Source: Halorussus litoreus (lineage in GTDB: Archaea; Halobacteriota; Halobacteria; Halobacteriales; Haladaptataceae). Taken from it: a stretch of 50,564 nt of DNA. Of this stretch, positions 8,283 to 18,034 are shown in pieces; the stretch's first letter is position 1; each line of letters begins with the position of its first letter. Under the pieces are notes generated by a model. It worked only from the letters and a program-made list of their open reading frames with translations, was not told the DNA's origin and did not search any database. The position numbers and the translations under genes are program-made. The stretch covers positions 8,623 to 59,186 of the forward strand of contig NZ_KZ859515.1 in assembly GCF_003382685.1 (NCBI RefSeq), read 5' to 3'.

Positions 8283-9488
8283 CTACTGGATGCCGAGAAC
8301 CGACGATAACGACCGATAGAGCCCGTACCCGAGCGCGACCGACGTGACGAGCGTGACGACCCAGAACCCGAGGGTCACCCCGATCTTCCGGCGCGAGACG
8401 CCGGCCGACCCGGCGGCGAGCCCACCGCCGATGACGCCGGAGATGATGATGTTGTTGAACGAGATGGGGATGCCGAAGGCGATTGCGAGCTGTGCGATGA
8501 CGAAGCCCGGAACGAGAGCAGCGATGGATCGGCGCGCGCCGAGCTGGGCGTACTCGCGGGAGGTCGCCTGCAGGAGTCGCGGCGAACCCATCCACGCGCC
8601 GGCGAGGATGCCGGTCGCGCCGAGCGCGAGGAGGATACCCCCGGACAGCCCGAGTTCGACCCGGTAGAGGTTCTCGAGGGGCCCCGTCGCCAGCCCCACC
8701 TGACTGCCGCCGCTGGAGAAGGCCACGACGCTTCCGAGTCCGACAAGGAACGTCCGCGTGCCGCGTTCGACCGACTCCTGGGTTCGGCTGCGGATGAACT
8801 GGAACCCGGCGGCTGCGAAGGCGAGCGTCGCGACGACCGCAGCGGCCTCGACGCCGGCGACCGCCGGTCCCCCGACGGCTCGCGCGGCGAACTCCGCGAC
8901 CGAGGACTGGCTCACGCCCGGCGGCGACGGGACGATGCCCAGTTGGACGTTCGCCAGGATGGCCGAGACGAGCGCCGCCAACAGCGGGACGCCGACCGTG
9001 TCGGGAACGTCGTCGCGCCGGAGTATCGTGGCGGTGAGATACGCCAGCCCGCCGGACATCGGTGGCACGAGGACCCAGAACGTCCCGATTCTCCGGTAGG
9101 TCTCGAACGCCGGGTCACCACCGAGCGACAGTCCGACGCCGACCATCGCGCCCGTCGTGGCGAACGCGGCCGGAACCGGATAGCCGGTGTAGACGCCGAA
9201 CGCCATGAATCCCGTCGCGGTCAACAGCCCGGCCGTCGCCGCTAACGGCGTGATGGCGACCCCGTTGATCAGCCCCGCGCCAACCGTCTCGGAGATGCTG
9301 CCGCCCTGCAAGAACGCGCCCAGCGCTGCGAGGATGCCGATGAGGAACGCGGCCCGCATCGTCGAGATGGCGTTCGCACCGATGGCGGGCGCGAACGGGG
9401 GCGAGTTGCTGTTGGCTCCGAGTGCCCACGCCGTGAACAGGCCGGTGATCGTCGCGAGTGCGACCAGACTCCAGAACGCGGCGCTCAT
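8283..9488 (-). CDS. PiT-family inorganic phosphate/anion permease
   Basis: A 401-residue integral membrane protein with about ten hydrophobic segments. The two inverted family repeats are visible: GANSNSPPFAPAIGANAIST near residue 25-45 and FGIPISFNNIIISGVIGGG near residue 345-360. Both are versions of the PHO4 signature that lines the permeation path, and a short hydrophilic stretch separates the halves. PiT carriers move phosphate (or sulfate) with Na+ or H+. The asparagines of the signature are kept although GANDVAN is altered to GANSNS. I chose the ATG at 9488 because the first helix follows directly; the longer opening adds only Arg-rich sequence. It follows rps2 on the same strand with a 240-base gap, so probably has its own promoter. 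Confidence 0.88.
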   Translation of the reverse strand: MSAAFWSLVALATITGLFTAWALGANSNSPPFAPAIGANAISTMRAAFLIGILAALGAFLQGGSISETVGAGLINGVAITPLAATAGLLTATGFMAFGVYTGYPVPAAFATTGAMVGVGLSLGGDPAFETYRRIGTFWVLVPPMSGGLAYLTATILRRDDVPDTVGVPLLAALVSAILANVQLGIVPSPPGVSQSSVAEFAARAVGGPAVAGVEAAAVVATLAFAAAGFQFIRSRTQESVERGTRTFLVGLGSVVAFSSGGSQVGLATGPLENLYRVELGLSGGILLALGATGILAGAWMGSPRLLQATSREYAQLGARRSIAALVPGFVIAQLAIAFGIPISFNNIIISGVIGGGLAAGSAGVSRRKIGVTLGFWVVTLVTSVALGYGLYRSLSSVLGIQ

Positions 9489-9729
9489 CTGGGTCCTCGG
9501 GACCGTTCGCCCCGACGGATTCGGCCGTCGGACGCGGGACCAGTCTCGCACGATGGCCCGGCGCAACTCGGAGCCGGTCCCGCCACGTTGACGGAGGCGT
9601 CGGCGCTTCCGGACGTATCGCCGCCCGCGGACGTATCGCCGCTGAAACTGAACACAGCGGAGTGAGTAGTCGAAGTACCAAAAGCGTTCGCGCGCTCGCC
9701 CGTGAGAGATCGGCGAAAATCCAGCCAGC

Positions 9730-10527
9730 TCAGATGTCGCTCTCGAAGTCGTCGAGACCGTACGTCGGCTCGGCACCGCGGCGGTCGAGCGTCTCGTTAG
9801 CGAGCAGCCAGTAGACGACCGACAGCGCCTTGCGCCCCTTGTTGTTCGTCGGGACGACCAGATCGACGTTGCTGGTGTTGTTGTTGGAGTCACACATCGC
9901 GATGACCGGGATGCCGACCGTGATGGCCTCCTTGACGGCCTGGGCGTCGCCGATGGGGTCGGTGACGACCAGCACGTCCGGCTCGATGTAGCCGTCGTAC
10001 TTGGGGTTGGTCAGCGTGCCGGGGATGAACCGACCGGTGCGGGCGCGCGCGCCCACGGCCTCCGCGAACTTCTCGGCCGGGAAGCGGCCGTACTGGCGCG
10101 AGGAGGTCACGAGGATCTGCTCGGGCGCGTAGTTCGCGAGGAAGTCCGCCGCGGTCCGGATGCGGCTGTCGGTCTTCGACACGTCGAGGACGTACAGCCC
10201 GTCGGTCCGGACGCGGTGGATGAACCGGTCCATGTCCTGGGTCTTCTGCTGGGTCCCGATGTGGACCCCCGCGCCGAGGTAGTCCTCGACGGGGATGAGG
10301 AGGTCGGCCTCCTCCTGGTTGTCCATCACGTTCTCGTCGAGGCTCGGCCCCGCGTCGGCCGCCTCCTCGTCGGTCGCTTCTTCGTCGTCGGCCTGCGCCG
10401 CCACGTCCTCGTCGGGCTGTTCGGACGGCTCGGCGCCGCCGGCGCCCTCGGGCTCGGTGTCCACGTCGGACTCCGCGGCGTCGAGGCCTTCCGCATCGTC
10501 TGCCTGTTCTGGGTCGTTCTCGCTCAT
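9730..10527 (-). CDS. rps2: 30S ribosomal protein S2
   Basis: S2 of the small ribosomal subunit, 265 residues. The conserved core starts near residue 70 ([19 protein letters not shown]) and continues with [25 protein letters not shown] and [14 protein letters not shown]. Before the core is an acidic Asp/Glu/Ala-rich extension of about 65 residues, much longer than in bacteria. It is expected to be flexible and to help solubility in high salt. The gene overlaps the enolase stop by four bases and is the last gene of the ribosomal cluster. Confidence 0.97.
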   Translation of the reverse strand: MSENDPEQADDAEGLDAAESDVDTEPEGAGGAEPSEQPDEDVAAQADDEEATDEEAADAGPSLDENVMDNQEEADLLIPVEDYLGAGVHIGTQQKTQDMDRFIHRVRTDGLYVLDVSKTDSRIRTAADFLANYAPEQILVTSSRQYGRFPAEKFAEAVGARARTGRFIPGTLTNPKYDGYIEPDVLVVTDPIGDAQAVKEAITVGIPVIAMCDSNNNTSNVDLVVPTNNKGRKALSVVYWLLANETLDRRGAEPTYGLDDFESDI

Positions 10528-11735
10528 GATCTGGAAACGTTCTGCTCGATTCGTACGAGTTCGTTCAGCTTGGCGGTTCGCTCGCCGCCGACCGCGCCCG
10601 TCTTGATGAACGGCGCGGCGGTCGCCACGGCGAGGTGTGCGATGGTGGTGTCCTCGGTCTCTCCGCTCCGGTGGGAGATGACCGGGGCGTACCCGTTCTC
10701 GACGGCGAGTTCCACGGCGTCGAACGCGTCCGACAGCGTGCCGATCTGGTTGGGCTTCACGAGGATGCTGTTGGCTGCACCCTGCTCGATGCCAGCCTCC
10801 AGTCGCTCCACGTTAGTGACGAACAGGTCGTCGCCGCAGATCAGCGTGCGGTCACCGACCCTATCAGTCAGTTTGGCGAAGCCCTCGTAGTCGTCCTCGT
10901 CGAGCGGGTCCTCGACGTACGCGAGGTCGTACTCGTCGGCCAGTTCGGCGATGTACTCGATCTGCTCGTCGGGGTCGCGGGTGGTGTTCCGATAGACGTA
11001 CGCCTCGTCGTCGGCATCGTACAGCTCGGCACCGGCCACGTCGAGGCCGACTCGGATGTCGAAGCCGAACTCGTCGGCCACGGTGTCGGTCGCCTCCGAG
11101 ACGATCTCGAACGCCGCCTCGTCGTCTATCGACGGTGCCCACGCGCCCTCGTCGCCCTTGCCGGCGGCGACGTCGCGCTCGTCGAGCAAGTCACCGACTT
11201 CGGCGTGGACCGCCGCGTTGGCGAACACCGCGTCCTGGACGCTGGGTGCGCCCACGGGCGCGGCGAGGAACTCCTGGATCGCGGTCGCGTCCGCGGCGTG
11301 TTCGCCGCCGCCGATCACGTTGCCCAGCGGCGTGGGGAACTCCTCGCCCCGGAACGCGCCGCCGAGGTGCTGGTACAGCGGCGCGCCGACCACGTCGGCC
11401 GCGGCCTTCGCGGCGGCCATGCTGATGGCGACCGCGCTGTTCGCGCCGATCTCCGAGAAGTCCTCGGTCCCGTCGGCCGCTCGCAAGGTGTGGTCGACGT
11501 CGCGCTGGTCGCCCACGAACACCTTCCCTTCGAGTCGGGGCACCGCGTGCTCGCGGGCCGCGGCGATGGCCTCGCTCGGGTCGCGTTCGACCGCTTCGTA
11601 CTCGCCAGTCGAGGCACCGCTGGGCGCGGCCGCCCGGCCGAAACCGCCGCTCTCGGTGAGCACGTCGGCCTCCACGGTGCGATTACCGCGGGAGTCGAGC
11701 ACCTGCCGCAGCCGAACCTCGCTGGCGAGCGTCAT
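10524..11735 (-). CDS. eno: Enolase (phosphopyruvate hydratase)
   Basis: A 403-residue enolase, interconverting 2-phosphoglycerate and phosphoenolpyruvate. Family landmarks: [16 protein letters not shown] at the N-terminus, [12 protein letters not shown] substrate loop, DVAGAELYD (metal Asp), [13 protein letters not shown] (metal Glu), [11 protein letters not shown] (metal Asp), [12 protein letters not shown] (catalytic Lys) and [11 protein letters not shown] near the C-terminus. The place between rpoK and rps2 is a common haloarchaeal arrangement, linking a glycolysis gene with translation genes. It is probably cotranscribed with both neighbours. Confidence 0.97.
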   Translation of the reverse strand: MTLASEVRLRQVLDSRGNRTVEADVLTESGGFGRAAAPSGASTGEYEAVERDPSEAIAAAREHAVPRLEGKVFVGDQRDVDHTLRAADGTEDFSEIGANSAVAISMAAAKAAADVVGAPLYQHLGGAFRGEEFPTPLGNVIGGGEHAADATAIQEFLAAPVGAPSVQDAVFANAAVHAEVGDLLDERDVAAGKGDEGAWAPSIDDEAAFEIVSEATDTVADEFGFDIRVGLDVAGAELYDADDEAYVYRNTTRDPDEQIEYIAELADEYDLAYVEDPLDEDDYEGFAKLTDRVGDRTLICGDDLFVTNVERLEAGIEQGAANSILVKPNQIGTLSDAFDAVELAVENGYAPVISHRSGETEDTTIAHLAVATAAPFIKTGAVGGERTAKLNELVRIEQNVSRS

Positions 11736-11737
11736 GC

Positions 11738-11920
11738 CTACTGCTCACCCCGTCGCACGGTGAACGGGAGCACGCCGGCGTCGTACTCGTCGGCGGCGAT
11801 GAGGATGGGATCGGTCTGGTCGGTGTCGGTCAGCACTGGCGCGCCGTACGACACCTGCAGCGCTCGCGCGCCGATGATCCGAGCCTTCTCGTACCGTGAG
11901 TAGCGTTGTTGCTGGGACAT
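11738..11920 (-). CDS. rpoK: DNA-directed RNA polymerase subunit K (Rpo6)
   Basis: A 60-residue subunit starting [20 protein letters not shown], with ALQVSYGAP and the terminal PFTVRRGEQ. This is the small Rpb6/omega homologue that helps assemble the polymerase clamp. I chose the ATG at 11920 from the longer frame because the family starts here and because its first codon shares base 11920 with the stop of rpoN. The stop is separated from the enolase start by two bases. Confidence 0.95.
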   Translation of the reverse strand: MSQQQRYSRYEKARIIGARALQVSYGAPVLTDTDQTDPILIAADEYDAGVLPFTVRRGEQ

Positions 11921-12120
11921 TACTGGTAGGGTGCGACGATGTCCACGAGGTCCTTGTGCGAGACGAGCATTCGGCGACAGCACTGTCGTTCGACGCCGAG
12001 TTCGTCGAGGACCTTCGCGGGGTCCTCGTCGCCCTCCTTGGTCGACGACCGCGCCTTGAACTCTTCCCAGTACTCCCCGACGACCTTTCCGCAGGTGAAA
12101 CAGCGGACCGGTACCATCAT
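11920..12120 (-). CDS. rpoN: DNA-directed RNA polymerase subunit N (Rpo10)
   Basis: A 66-residue zinc-binding subunit (Rpb10 homologue). The zinc site is visible as CFTCG near the N-terminus and CCRRM near residue 47. It begins [12 protein letters not shown]; two ATGs are adjacent and the first matches the haloarchaeal form. The stop TAA shares one base with the rpoK start. It sits on the polymerase platform with RpoD and RpoL. Confidence 0.96.
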   Translation of the reverse strand: MMVPVRCFTCGKVVGEYWEEFKARSSTKEGDEDPAKVLDELGVERQCCRRMLVSHKDLVDIVAPYQ

Positions 12121-12167
12121 GGGTTATCGCGTCTCCGTTCTGAACCGCGGGTTTCCTGTCATTTGTA

Positions 12168-12566
12168 TCACCGGTAGGACTTCTGATAACGGGCCCGAGC
12201 GCCGGGACCGCCCCACTTCTTGGGCTCGGAGCGACGCGAGTCGTTGACCAGCAGCGACCGGTCGAACTCGATGAACGCATCGCGCAACTCGGCGTCGTTG
12301 GTGTACTGGACCAGCCCGCGGGCGATGGCCGTGCGGACCGCGTCGGCCTGCCCGCTGACGCCGCCGCCCTCGACGTCGACGTTGACGTCCACGTCGCCGC
12401 GGTACTCGTCGCCCGCGATGCGGAACGGCTCCAGCATCTTCAGCTGCGCCGTCTCCGGTTCGACCAGCTCGACCGGCTGGGAGTTGATACGGACGCGGCC
12501 CTCGCCGTCGGTGACGGTCGCTCGGGCGATGGCCGTCTTCTTCTTGCCACTCGTGTTGGTTACCAT
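12168..12566 (-). CDS. rps9: 30S ribosomal protein S9
   Basis: A 132-residue protein with the S9 landmarks [19 protein letters not shown] at the start, [19 protein letters not shown] in the middle and the basic C-terminal tail [22 protein letters not shown], which reaches the P-site tRNA. It starts seven bases before the stop of rpl13, so the two are translationally coupled. Confidence 0.97.
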   Translation of the reverse strand: MVTNTSGKKKTAIARATVTDGEGRVRINSQPVELVEPETAQLKMLEPFRIAGDEYRGDVDVNVDVEGGGVSGQADAVRTAIARGLVQYTNDAELRDAFIEFDRSLLVNDSRRSEPKKWGGPGARARYQKSYR

Positions 12567-12997
12567 GTGACGTTAGCACCAAGGTTCGCGCTGACCTCGC
12601 CCAGCTGGACGAAGCGGATGTTCGAGAGTCGGTCCAGCGACGTGCCGTCGAGGACTTGCGCGTCCTCGTCGTACGGATTCCCGACGTACACGCGGACGTT
12701 CTCGAACGCCTCGCGGCCGCGGTCTTCCTTGTACGGCAGCATGCCGCGGATGGACCGCTTGAAGATCATGTCCGGCCGCTTGGGGTAGTACGGACCGCGG
12801 TCCGAGCCGAGCTCGGCGCGGGTCTCGTAGGTCTCCATCACGTCGTCCTCGCTGCCGGTGATGACCGCGCTCTCGGCGTTGACCACCGCGACGCGCTCGC
12901 CGTCGAGCGCGCGCTCGGCGACCTGGCTCGCCACGCGACCGAGGATGCAGTCCCGGGCGTCCACGACGACGTCGGCGTCGAATTCCGCGAGACTCAT
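12560..12997 (-). CDS. rpl13: 50S ribosomal protein L13
   Basis: A 145-residue protein with [16 protein letters not shown], the [20 protein letters not shown] segment and [13 protein letters not shown], all typical of archaeal L13. It overlaps rpl18e by four bases upstream and rps9 by seven bases downstream, within a tight operon. Confidence 0.97.
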   Translation of the reverse strand: MSLAEFDADVVVDARDCILGRVASQVAERALDGERVAVVNAESAVITGSEDDVMETYETRAELGSDRGPYYPKRPDMIFKRSIRGMLPYKEDRGREAFENVRVYVGNPYDEDAQVLDGTSLDRLSNIRFVQLGEVSANLGANVTW

Positions 12998-13347
12998 CGG
13001 ATCACCCGCACGTTCGAGCCGCTGGGGTTCTGTTCTACTGCCTGTTCGAGTTCAAGCGTCTCACCGTCGGCCTGCTGGATCTTGGTCTCCGCGGTGGACG
13101 AGAAGTCCACGGCGGCGACGGTAACCGTCTTCTGGAGGCGGCCGCTCCCGAGAACCTTGCCGGGCACGATGACGGTCTCGTCCTCCTCGGCGTACCGCTC
13201 GATGCGGCCGAGGTTGACTTCCGCGTGCGTGCTGCGGGGTTTCTCGAGGCGGTCCGCGACGGTGCTCCACACGTCGGTGCCCGAGTCTCGGGCCTCCGAC
13301 TTGAGGTCGGCGATGAGACTAGTAAGCCTCGGATTCGTCTTGCTCAT
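12994..13347 (-). CDS. rpl18e: 50S ribosomal protein L18e
   Basis: A 117-residue archaeal/eukaryotic-type protein (L18e/L15 family) with [14 protein letters not shown] at the start, [24 protein letters not shown]-like middle and [21 protein letters not shown] strong purine-rich site GGAGGAAG lies just before the ATG. tRNA-Leu lies immediately upstream and is probably processed from the same transcript. Confidence 0.96.
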   Translation of the reverse strand: MSKTNPRLTSLIADLKSEARDSGTDVWSTVADRLEKPRSTHAEVNLGRIERYAEEDETVIVPGKVLGSGRLQKTVTVAAVDFSSTAETKIQQADGETLELEQAVEQNPSGSNVRVIR

Positions 13348-13380
13348 ACTACTTCCTCCTGATTGAAACGAGAATTGCAG

Positions 13381-13465
13381 TGCAGGGAGCAGGATTTGAA
13401 CCTGCGGACTCCTACGAGACAGCGCCCTGAACGCTGCGCCGTTGGCCTGACTTGGCTATCCCTGC
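13381..13465 (-). tRNA. tRNA-Leu (anticodon CAG)
   Basis: An 85-base class II tRNA. The acceptor stem is GCAGGGA/TCCCTGC with discriminator A. The anticodon stem CAGCG/CGCTG holds the loop TTCAGGG, giving CAG. The variable arm is long and the T arm is GCAGG-TTCAAAT-CCTGC. CCA is not encoded and there is no intron. It lies about 34 bases upstream of rpl18e. Confidence 0.95.
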
Positions 13466-13517
13466 ACGTAGAACACACGTGCAGCCCGTCGCGGGCAACA
13501 GTGTGTAGCGGATGGCC

Positions 13518-13526
13518 CTTCAAACC
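13518..13526 (-). promoter_or_regulatory. Probable promoter of the tRNA-Leu/L18e operon
   Basis: On the minus strand GGTTTGAAG, a TATA-like box, stands in the 170-base gap between rpoD and tRNA-Leu. It would start transcription about 30 bases before the tRNA 5' end. The box is approximate. Confidence 0.35.
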
Positions 13527-13635
13527 ACTTTCGGTATGACTGGCGGTCGCCCGCTTCCCCGTGCGGTGATTGCACCGCTCTCGGGACGGGACGAACGCCG
13601 CGACCGACCTGTGGTTCGAAGTGCCCTGCATGGTT

Positions 13636-14385
13636 CTACAACTGTACTGCCTGTTCGAGTTCGTCCGCGCGGTCGCTGATCGTCGCGGCCGCGCCGGTCA
13701 CGAGTTCGTCGATGGTCAGCGACCCGTCGGTCTCGACGTGGAACACGAAGGCGTTCGGCACGTCGTGGACCTCGACCTCCTTGCCGGGGTAGCGGTTCGT
13801 GAGGTCGTGGTCGAACTCGTCGGTGGGAATCAACTCACCGTCTTCCTCGATGACTCCGCGGAGGATGTTCGCCTCCTCGGCGTCACCGTACTCGTCGCGG
13901 TCGCCGACGACCTCCACGCGCTGGAGGTGTCGGTAGCCGACCGCCACGCCACCCTGATGCTTGGCGTGGTCCTTCCCCGTCGACAGGACGGCGTCGGCGT
14001 CGAGTTCGAGCCGCTGGTCGTCCTTGAGGTCGATGATGGGGATGTTGTCGTCGGCCGGCTGGACCATCCCGTCGGAACTCACGAGGTCGCCGGAGTACGC
14101 CGTCCCCGGCCCCGACACGTCGAGGCTCAGGGTGACGGTGTCGCCCTCCTCGAACTCGCCGAGCGGCGTCGACAGCGGGACCAGTCCGAGCCGCAGCGCG
14201 AGCTGCTCGTCGAACATCACCGACGAGTTCTCCACGAACCGAACGGTGTCGATGGAGAGGGTCGGGACGTCAGCGACGATGGCTCGTCGGATCCCGTTGG
14301 CGAACGCCGGGGTCACACCGCGGACGAGGAACCGGGCTTCCCGGTCGCCGCGGTCGACGAACTCGACCTCGTACTGTTCTGTCAT
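13636..14385 (-). CDS. rpoD: DNA-directed RNA polymerase subunit D (Rpo3)
   Basis: A 249-residue Rpb3/alpha-type assembly subunit. It has the N-terminal dimerisation fold with [24 protein letters not shown] and [10 protein letters not shown], and an inserted region (about residues 150-190) where many archaea carry a ferredoxin-like domain. No CxxC clusters are seen, so no Fe-S cluster is expected here, as in other haloarchaea. It follows rps11 by three bases in the S13-S4-S11-RpoD order conserved across archaea. Confidence 0.96.
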   Translation of the reverse strand: MTEQYEVEFVDRGDREARFLVRGVTPAFANGIRRAIVADVPTLSIDTVRFVENSSVMFDEQLALRLGLVPLSTPLGEFEEGDTVTLSLDVSGPGTAYSGDLVSSDGMVQPADDNIPIIDLKDDQRLELDADAVLSTGKDHAKHQGGVAVGYRHLQRVEVVGDRDEYGDAEEANILRGVIEEDGELIPTDEFDHDLTNRYPGKEVEVHDVPNAFVFHVETDGSLTIDELVTGAAATISDRADELEQAVQL

Positions 14386-14388
14386 GGG

Positions 14389-14781
14389 TTAGAATCCACT
14401 CTTGCCCTTGGGTGCGCGGGTGCCGTCGTGCGGAATCGGGGTCACGTCCTCGATGCGACCGATCTCGAGTCCGGCGCGAGCGAGCGCGCGGATGGTCGCC
14501 TGCGCGCCCGGACCGGGGTTCTGCTGGAGGTTCCCGCCGGGGCCGCGCACGTTGACGTGGACACCGTCGATTCCGGCCGCCTTGACCTCCTCGGCGACCG
14601 TCTCGGCCATCTGCATCGCGGCGTACGGCGAGGACTCGTCGCGGTTCTGCTTGACGACCGTCCCACCGCTGCTCTTCGCGATGGTCTCCGCGCCGGTCAG
14701 GTCGGTGACCGTGATGATGGTGTTGTTGAACGATGCGTGAACGTGGGCGACGCCCCACTTGTCGTCGTCGTTTGCGCTCAT
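14389..14781 (-). CDS. rps11: 30S ribosomal protein S11
   Basis: A 130-residue platform protein with [39 protein letters not shown] and the C-terminal RAPKGKSGF. It overlaps rps4 by four bases. Confidence 0.97.
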   Translation of the reverse strand: MSANDDDKWGVAHVHASFNNTIITVTDLTGAETIAKSSGGTVVKQNRDESSPYAAMQMAETVAEEVKAAGIDGVHVNVRGPGGNLQQNPGPGAQATIRALARAGLEIGRIEDVTPIPHDGTRAPKGKSGF

Positions 14782-15314
14782 TCGTTAGCCTCCGCTCGTT
14801 CCGGGTGTAGTTCGTCCGCGAGGGGACTGTTCTCGTCGAACTGGACGGTGTCCTGTTCGGCCACCTCGACCTTGTACGAGGGTGCCTGCACGCGGCGCCC
14901 CTCGACGGTGACGTGGCCGTGGTTGACGAACTGCCGGGCCTGGTTCGGCGTGTTGCCGAGCCCTTTCCGGTAGGCGACCGTCTGGAGACGACGCTCCAGC
15001 ACGTCGGTCACGTCGAGCAACAGCACGTCGCCGAGTTCGTCACCGTCGTCCAGCACGCCGATGCGCTGGAGGTGGGTGACGAACTCGCGTGCCTCGACGG
15101 ACTGGGTCGCGTCGTCGGCGGTGCCCTGTGCCTGCTCGGCGAGCAGGTTCCGGGCCTCGCGGCGGTAGCCGCGCAGTTCGCTCTGTGCCCGCCACAGCTC
15201 CTGCTTGTTCTGGAGGCCGTAGCGGTCGACCAGGCTGGACTCCTCGGAGATGCGCTCGCCCTGGAAGGGGTGGTTCGGCGTCTCGTAACCCTTGGTGTTG
15301 TCTCCGAGCGCCAT
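14778..15314 (-). CDS. rps4: 30S ribosomal protein S4
   Basis: A 178-residue primary 16S-binding protein. The S4 RNA-binding fold is seen at [20 protein letters not shown] followed by [20 protein letters not shown]. The N-terminal [20 protein letters not shown] is the archaeal form without the bacterial zinc knuckle. Its ATG shares one base with the stop of rps13. Confidence 0.97.
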   Translation of the reverse strand: MALGDNTKGYETPNHPFQGERISEESSLVDRYGLQNKQELWRAQSELRGYRREARNLLAEQAQGTADDATQSVEAREFVTHLQRIGVLDDGDELGDVLLLDVTDVLERRLQTVAYRKGLGNTPNQARQFVNHGHVTVEGRRVQAPSYKVEVAEQDTVQFDENSPLADELHPERAEANE

Positions 15315-15835
15315 TACTCCTCACCACCCTCTTCGTCGGCGGCCTCCTCGGCTGCCTGCTCTTCTTTGATCTCCTCGACGTTGACGCCGATGGTGCCCTC
15401 GGTGCGGCCCGTCGACCGGGTCCGCTGACCGCGCACCTTCTGGCCGCGCTTGTGGCGCACGCCCCTGTAGGAGTTTATCATCTTCATCCGGTTGATGTCC
15501 TGTCGACGGGTCATGTTGAGATCGTTGCCCGTCTCGTGGGTCGTCTCACCGGAGAAGTAGTCGTTGCGATGGTTAGCGAGCCATTCCGGGACCGAGTCGG
15601 CGAAGTTCTGGACCGCGTCGACGACGGTGTCGATCTCGTCGTCGTCGAGGCGGCCGAACGTCGCGGTTCGGTCCACGCCGGTCTCGTCGGCGATGATGCG
15701 CGCCGCTCGATGACCGATCCCGTTCAGTTCGGTCAAGGACCGTTCGACCGACTTCGTCCCATCGAGGTCCGTCTGCCCGATGCGGACGAAGTATCGAAGG
15801 TCCTCGTCTTCCTCCTGTTGTTCTTCCGTACTCAT
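15314..15835 (-). CDS. rps13: 30S ribosomal protein S13
   Basis: A 173-residue protein with [36 protein letters not shown] and the basic [20 protein letters not shown] segment. An acidic tail (about 25 residues, Glu/Ala rich) follows the basic region, a haloarchaeal addition. It is the first protein gene of the S13-S4-S11-RpoD run and lies 13 bases after tRNA-Ser. Confidence 0.97.
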   Translation of the reverse strand: MSTEEQQEEDEDLRYFVRIGQTDLDGTKSVERSLTELNGIGHRAARIIADETGVDRTATFGRLDDDEIDTVVDAVQNFADSVPEWLANHRNDYFSGETTHETGNDLNMTRRQDINRMKMINSYRGVRHKRGQKVRGQRTRSTGRTEGTIGVNVEEIKEEQAAEEAADEEGGEE

Positions 15836-15848
15836 GGTTGGTATGGAG

Positions 15849-15933
15849 CGTCGAGGGAGGGATTCGAACCCTCGAGGCTTGACGCCACAGAGTTAGCAAC
15901 CCTGCGCCGTGGGCCAGACTAGGCTACCTCGAC
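15849..15933 (-). tRNA. tRNA-Ser (anticodon GCT)
   Basis: An 85-base class II tRNA. The acceptor is GTCGAGG paired with its complement and the discriminator is G. The anticodon stem CAGGG/CTCTG (one G-T pair) holds loop TTGCTAA, giving GCT for AGC/AGU codons. The T arm is CGAGGG-TTCGAAT-CCCTC-like. CCA is not encoded. It probably leads the S13 operon transcript. Confidence 0.95.
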
Positions 15934-16016
15934 ACGCTTGCACTCATTCTCGCCCTCTCGGACTCGGGACCCGGCGCCCCTACAGGCTTCTATGCAAACG
16001 TACGTATTCGGCCACT

Positions 16017-16026
16017 CCATATAAAC
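16017..16026 (-). promoter_or_regulatory. Promoter of the tRNA-Ser/S13 operon
   Basis: GTTTATATGG on the minus strand is a strong haloarchaeal TATA box. The predicted start is about 25 bases downstream, roughly 60 bases ahead of tRNA-Ser. Confidence 0.55.
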
Positions 16027-16141
16027 GCAACGAATCGGACACGTGCCCTCGACCGCCGTCGCCCCGTCTTGGTGCGGTTGTGCTACTCGGGGGAGGTCAC
16101 GGTTTTTGTGGTCGCGGGTCGACTCGGAGTTCGTCTTGCAA

Positions 16142-16534
16142 TCACGAGACGCCCCACTCCCAACTGTTTTCGCCACTGCTCTCCGTACCCTCACTGTTCT
16201 CGCTCCCCTCGTTCTCACCTTCGCCGCCCTTGCTCTCGCCGCTTTCGCTCTCGGCTTCCACGCGCTCGACCGTCCCGAGGTCCTGCCACGCCGTGTCCTC
16301 GCCGTCCATGTCGGCCAGTCGAACCGCCACGTCGCTCCACCCGTCCTCGTACTCAGCGCGCAGTTCGTATCGTTCGTCGCTGTTCTCCGGTCGGACCTCG
16401 ACTCGGAGGGACTCTTCGGGCACGTAGTCGATTGGACTTGCAGGCCCCTCGAACTCGGTGCCGTCGGTCGTCACCCGAACTCGGTCGTTCACGTCGAGGT
16501 CGCCGAATCGCTCGGCGAGGTCGCGGTCGCTCAT
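16142..16534 (-). CDS. Haloarchaeal hypothetical protein with acidic Ser/Glu/Gly tail
   Basis: A 130-residue protein. The first 90 residues look folded and strand-rich: VNDRVRVTTDGTEFEG, YVPEESLRVEVRPEN and a GWSDVAVRLADMDGE repeat-like end, reminiscent of a small beta-barrel. The last 40 residues are low-complexity Glu/Ser/Gly (about residues 92-125) ending WEWGVS. No signal peptide or membrane helix is seen. It lies alone between the ribosomal cluster and moaA. I do not recognise the family. Confidence 0.65.
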   Translation of the reverse strand: MSDRDLAERFGDLDVNDRVRVTTDGTEFEGPASPIDYVPEESLRVEVRPENSDERYELRAEYEDGWSDVAVRLADMDGEDTAWQDLGTVERVEAESESGESKGGEGENEGSENSEGTESSGENSWEWGVS

Positions 16535-16659
16535 ACGTCGTGGTTCGCAAGATTCCCGGTTAAGCCTGCGGGCCGGAACTGTGAGTTTGTGGTTCTCGAT
16601 TCGGAGCGGGCGTTATGCTGACTCTCGTCTCTTGATCTTCGTCTGCTTGCGCGTTTTCG

Positions 16660-16695
16660 ACCTTCCACCCCGGCGCGCGCCGAATAGAAGGGTAA
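16660..16695. repeat. Solo end fragment resembling the composite hairpin elements
   Basis: CTTCCACCCCGGCGCGCGCCG matches, on the opposite strand, the outer end of the hairpin elements (GCGCGCGCCGGGGTGGAG at copy 4, about 42660-42677; a diverged form ends copy 1). The rest of the element is absent between here and moaA. Confidence 0.35.
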
Positions 16696-16775
16696 ACCAG
16701 TGCGTGCTTGGAGGGACAATCAGGCAGTTCCAGTCAAACACCGAACGCAGAACAACGAACAATCGAGTCTATCTC

Positions 16776-17840
16776 TCAGGCTTCGACGTTCCCGACGTAC
16801 TTGTCGTTGATCTCCCACCCGCCGTCCTCGCTCCGGACCATGTACTCACCGTAGTACGGCACCCGGTTCGCCACGGTTTCGCGGAACGTCTCCCGAATCT
16901 CGTCTTTCGTCATCTCGCCCATCGGCCGCAAGTCGTCGTTGCGGTTCAGACACCCCTTTAGATACCCTTCGTGCGTGACGCGCACGCGGTGGCAGTTCGC
17001 GCAGAACTGCGGGTTCTCGACCGGGTCGACGATCTCGACCATGCCGCCCGACGCCGGCGAGACACCGCCCGACTTCGGCAAGTCGGTGCCAGCATCTCCG
17101 TCCGGCGCGGAGCCGACGCCATCGTCGTCTTCCGGCGCGGGGCCGCCGACCCAGTAGCGCTTGCGGTCGTGCATGTCGCGGGTCTCGACCTCGTCCGCGA
17201 TGTCGGCCAGCCAGTCGTGGACGCGCTGGATATCGATGTTCCACTCGGGCTTGCCCGTGAGTTCGGGCATGTACTCGATGAGTTGGAGCTGGAGCCCGTC
17301 GTTGTTCGCGACGTGGTCGACCATCTCCTCGACGTAGCCCGCCGTGTGCTCGAACACGACCATGTTGAGCTTGACCGGATCGAGCCCCGCGTCCAGCGCT
17401 GCCTCGACTCCCTCCATCACCTTGTCGTACGCACCGGACTTCGTCACCTCCGCGAACGCCTCGGGGTCGAGGGCGTCCTGCGAGACGTTCACCCGCTCCA
17501 GTCCGGCGTCGACGAGGTCTTCGGCGCGCCCGGGCAAGAAGGTCCCGTTGGTCGTGAGCGACACCTCCATCCCGTCGGGCGTCCGCCGGACGATCTCCTC
17601 GAGGTCCTGTCGAAGCATCGGCTCGCCCCCAGTGAACTTCACCTTCCCCACGTCGAACTCTCGCGCCACTTCGAGAAACCGGACGACTTCGTCGGCGGTC
17701 ATCTCGTCGTCCTGCGCGTCCATCGGGCCCCGGGTGTCACCCAGCCCCTCGTTGTGACAGTAGACGCAGTCGAAGTTACACCGGTCGGTGAGCGAGACCC
17801 GCACGCCCGAGACCGCCCGACCGAACTCGTCCTCCAGCAT
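16776..17840 (-). CDS. moaA: GTP 3',8-cyclase MoaA
   Basis: A radical SAM enzyme that makes the first committed step of molybdopterin synthesis from GTP, 354 residues. The SAM cluster is C21-x3-C25-x2-C28 in [10 protein letters not shown]. The second, substrate-side cluster is C280, C283 and C297 ([18 protein letters not shown]). [15 protein letters not shown] and [11 protein letters not shown] are the usual SAM-contact elements. A low-complexity Asp/Gly/Pro insertion of about 35 residues (near 225-260) precedes the second cluster and is unlike other MoaA. The usual terminal GG is missing; the protein ends NVEA. Partner genes (moaC, moaE) are not in the window. Confidence 0.93.
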   Translation of the reverse strand: MLEDEFGRAVSGVRVSLTDRCNFDCVYCHNEGLGDTRGPMDAQDDEMTADEVVRFLEVAREFDVGKVKFTGGEPMLRQDLEEIVRRTPDGMEVSLTTNGTFLPGRAEDLVDAGLERVNVSQDALDPEAFAEVTKSGAYDKVMEGVEAALDAGLDPVKLNMVVFEHTAGYVEEMVDHVANNDGLQLQLIEYMPELTGKPEWNIDIQRVHDWLADIADEVETRDMHDRKRYWVGGPAPEDDDGVGSAPDGDAGTDLPKSGGVSPASGGMVEIVDPVENPQFCANCHRVRVTHEGYLKGCLNRNDDLRPMGEMTKDEIRETFRETVANRVPYYGEYMVRSEDGGWEINDKYVGNVEA

Positions 17841-18034
17841 TAGGTCACCATTTCACGCGCGCGTCCTTAAATTCGCCGTCGAAACCAGGGTGTTCGTAAC
17901 GTGATTCGGTTACGCCACCGAGAACGACCGCCTCGTTCGACGGTCGCCTCGCCCGCGTCGACAAAGCCGCGAGGCTCGTCGCGGCCCTCCGAAGTTGACA
18001 AGCCTTATCGACGCACCGGTACCAAGGCTCTCCT

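Noticed and set aside
10635-11903. Plus-strand open frame of 422 codons over enolase
   Set aside because: It lies opposite enolase and rpoK, both certain by motif. No start context or family match.
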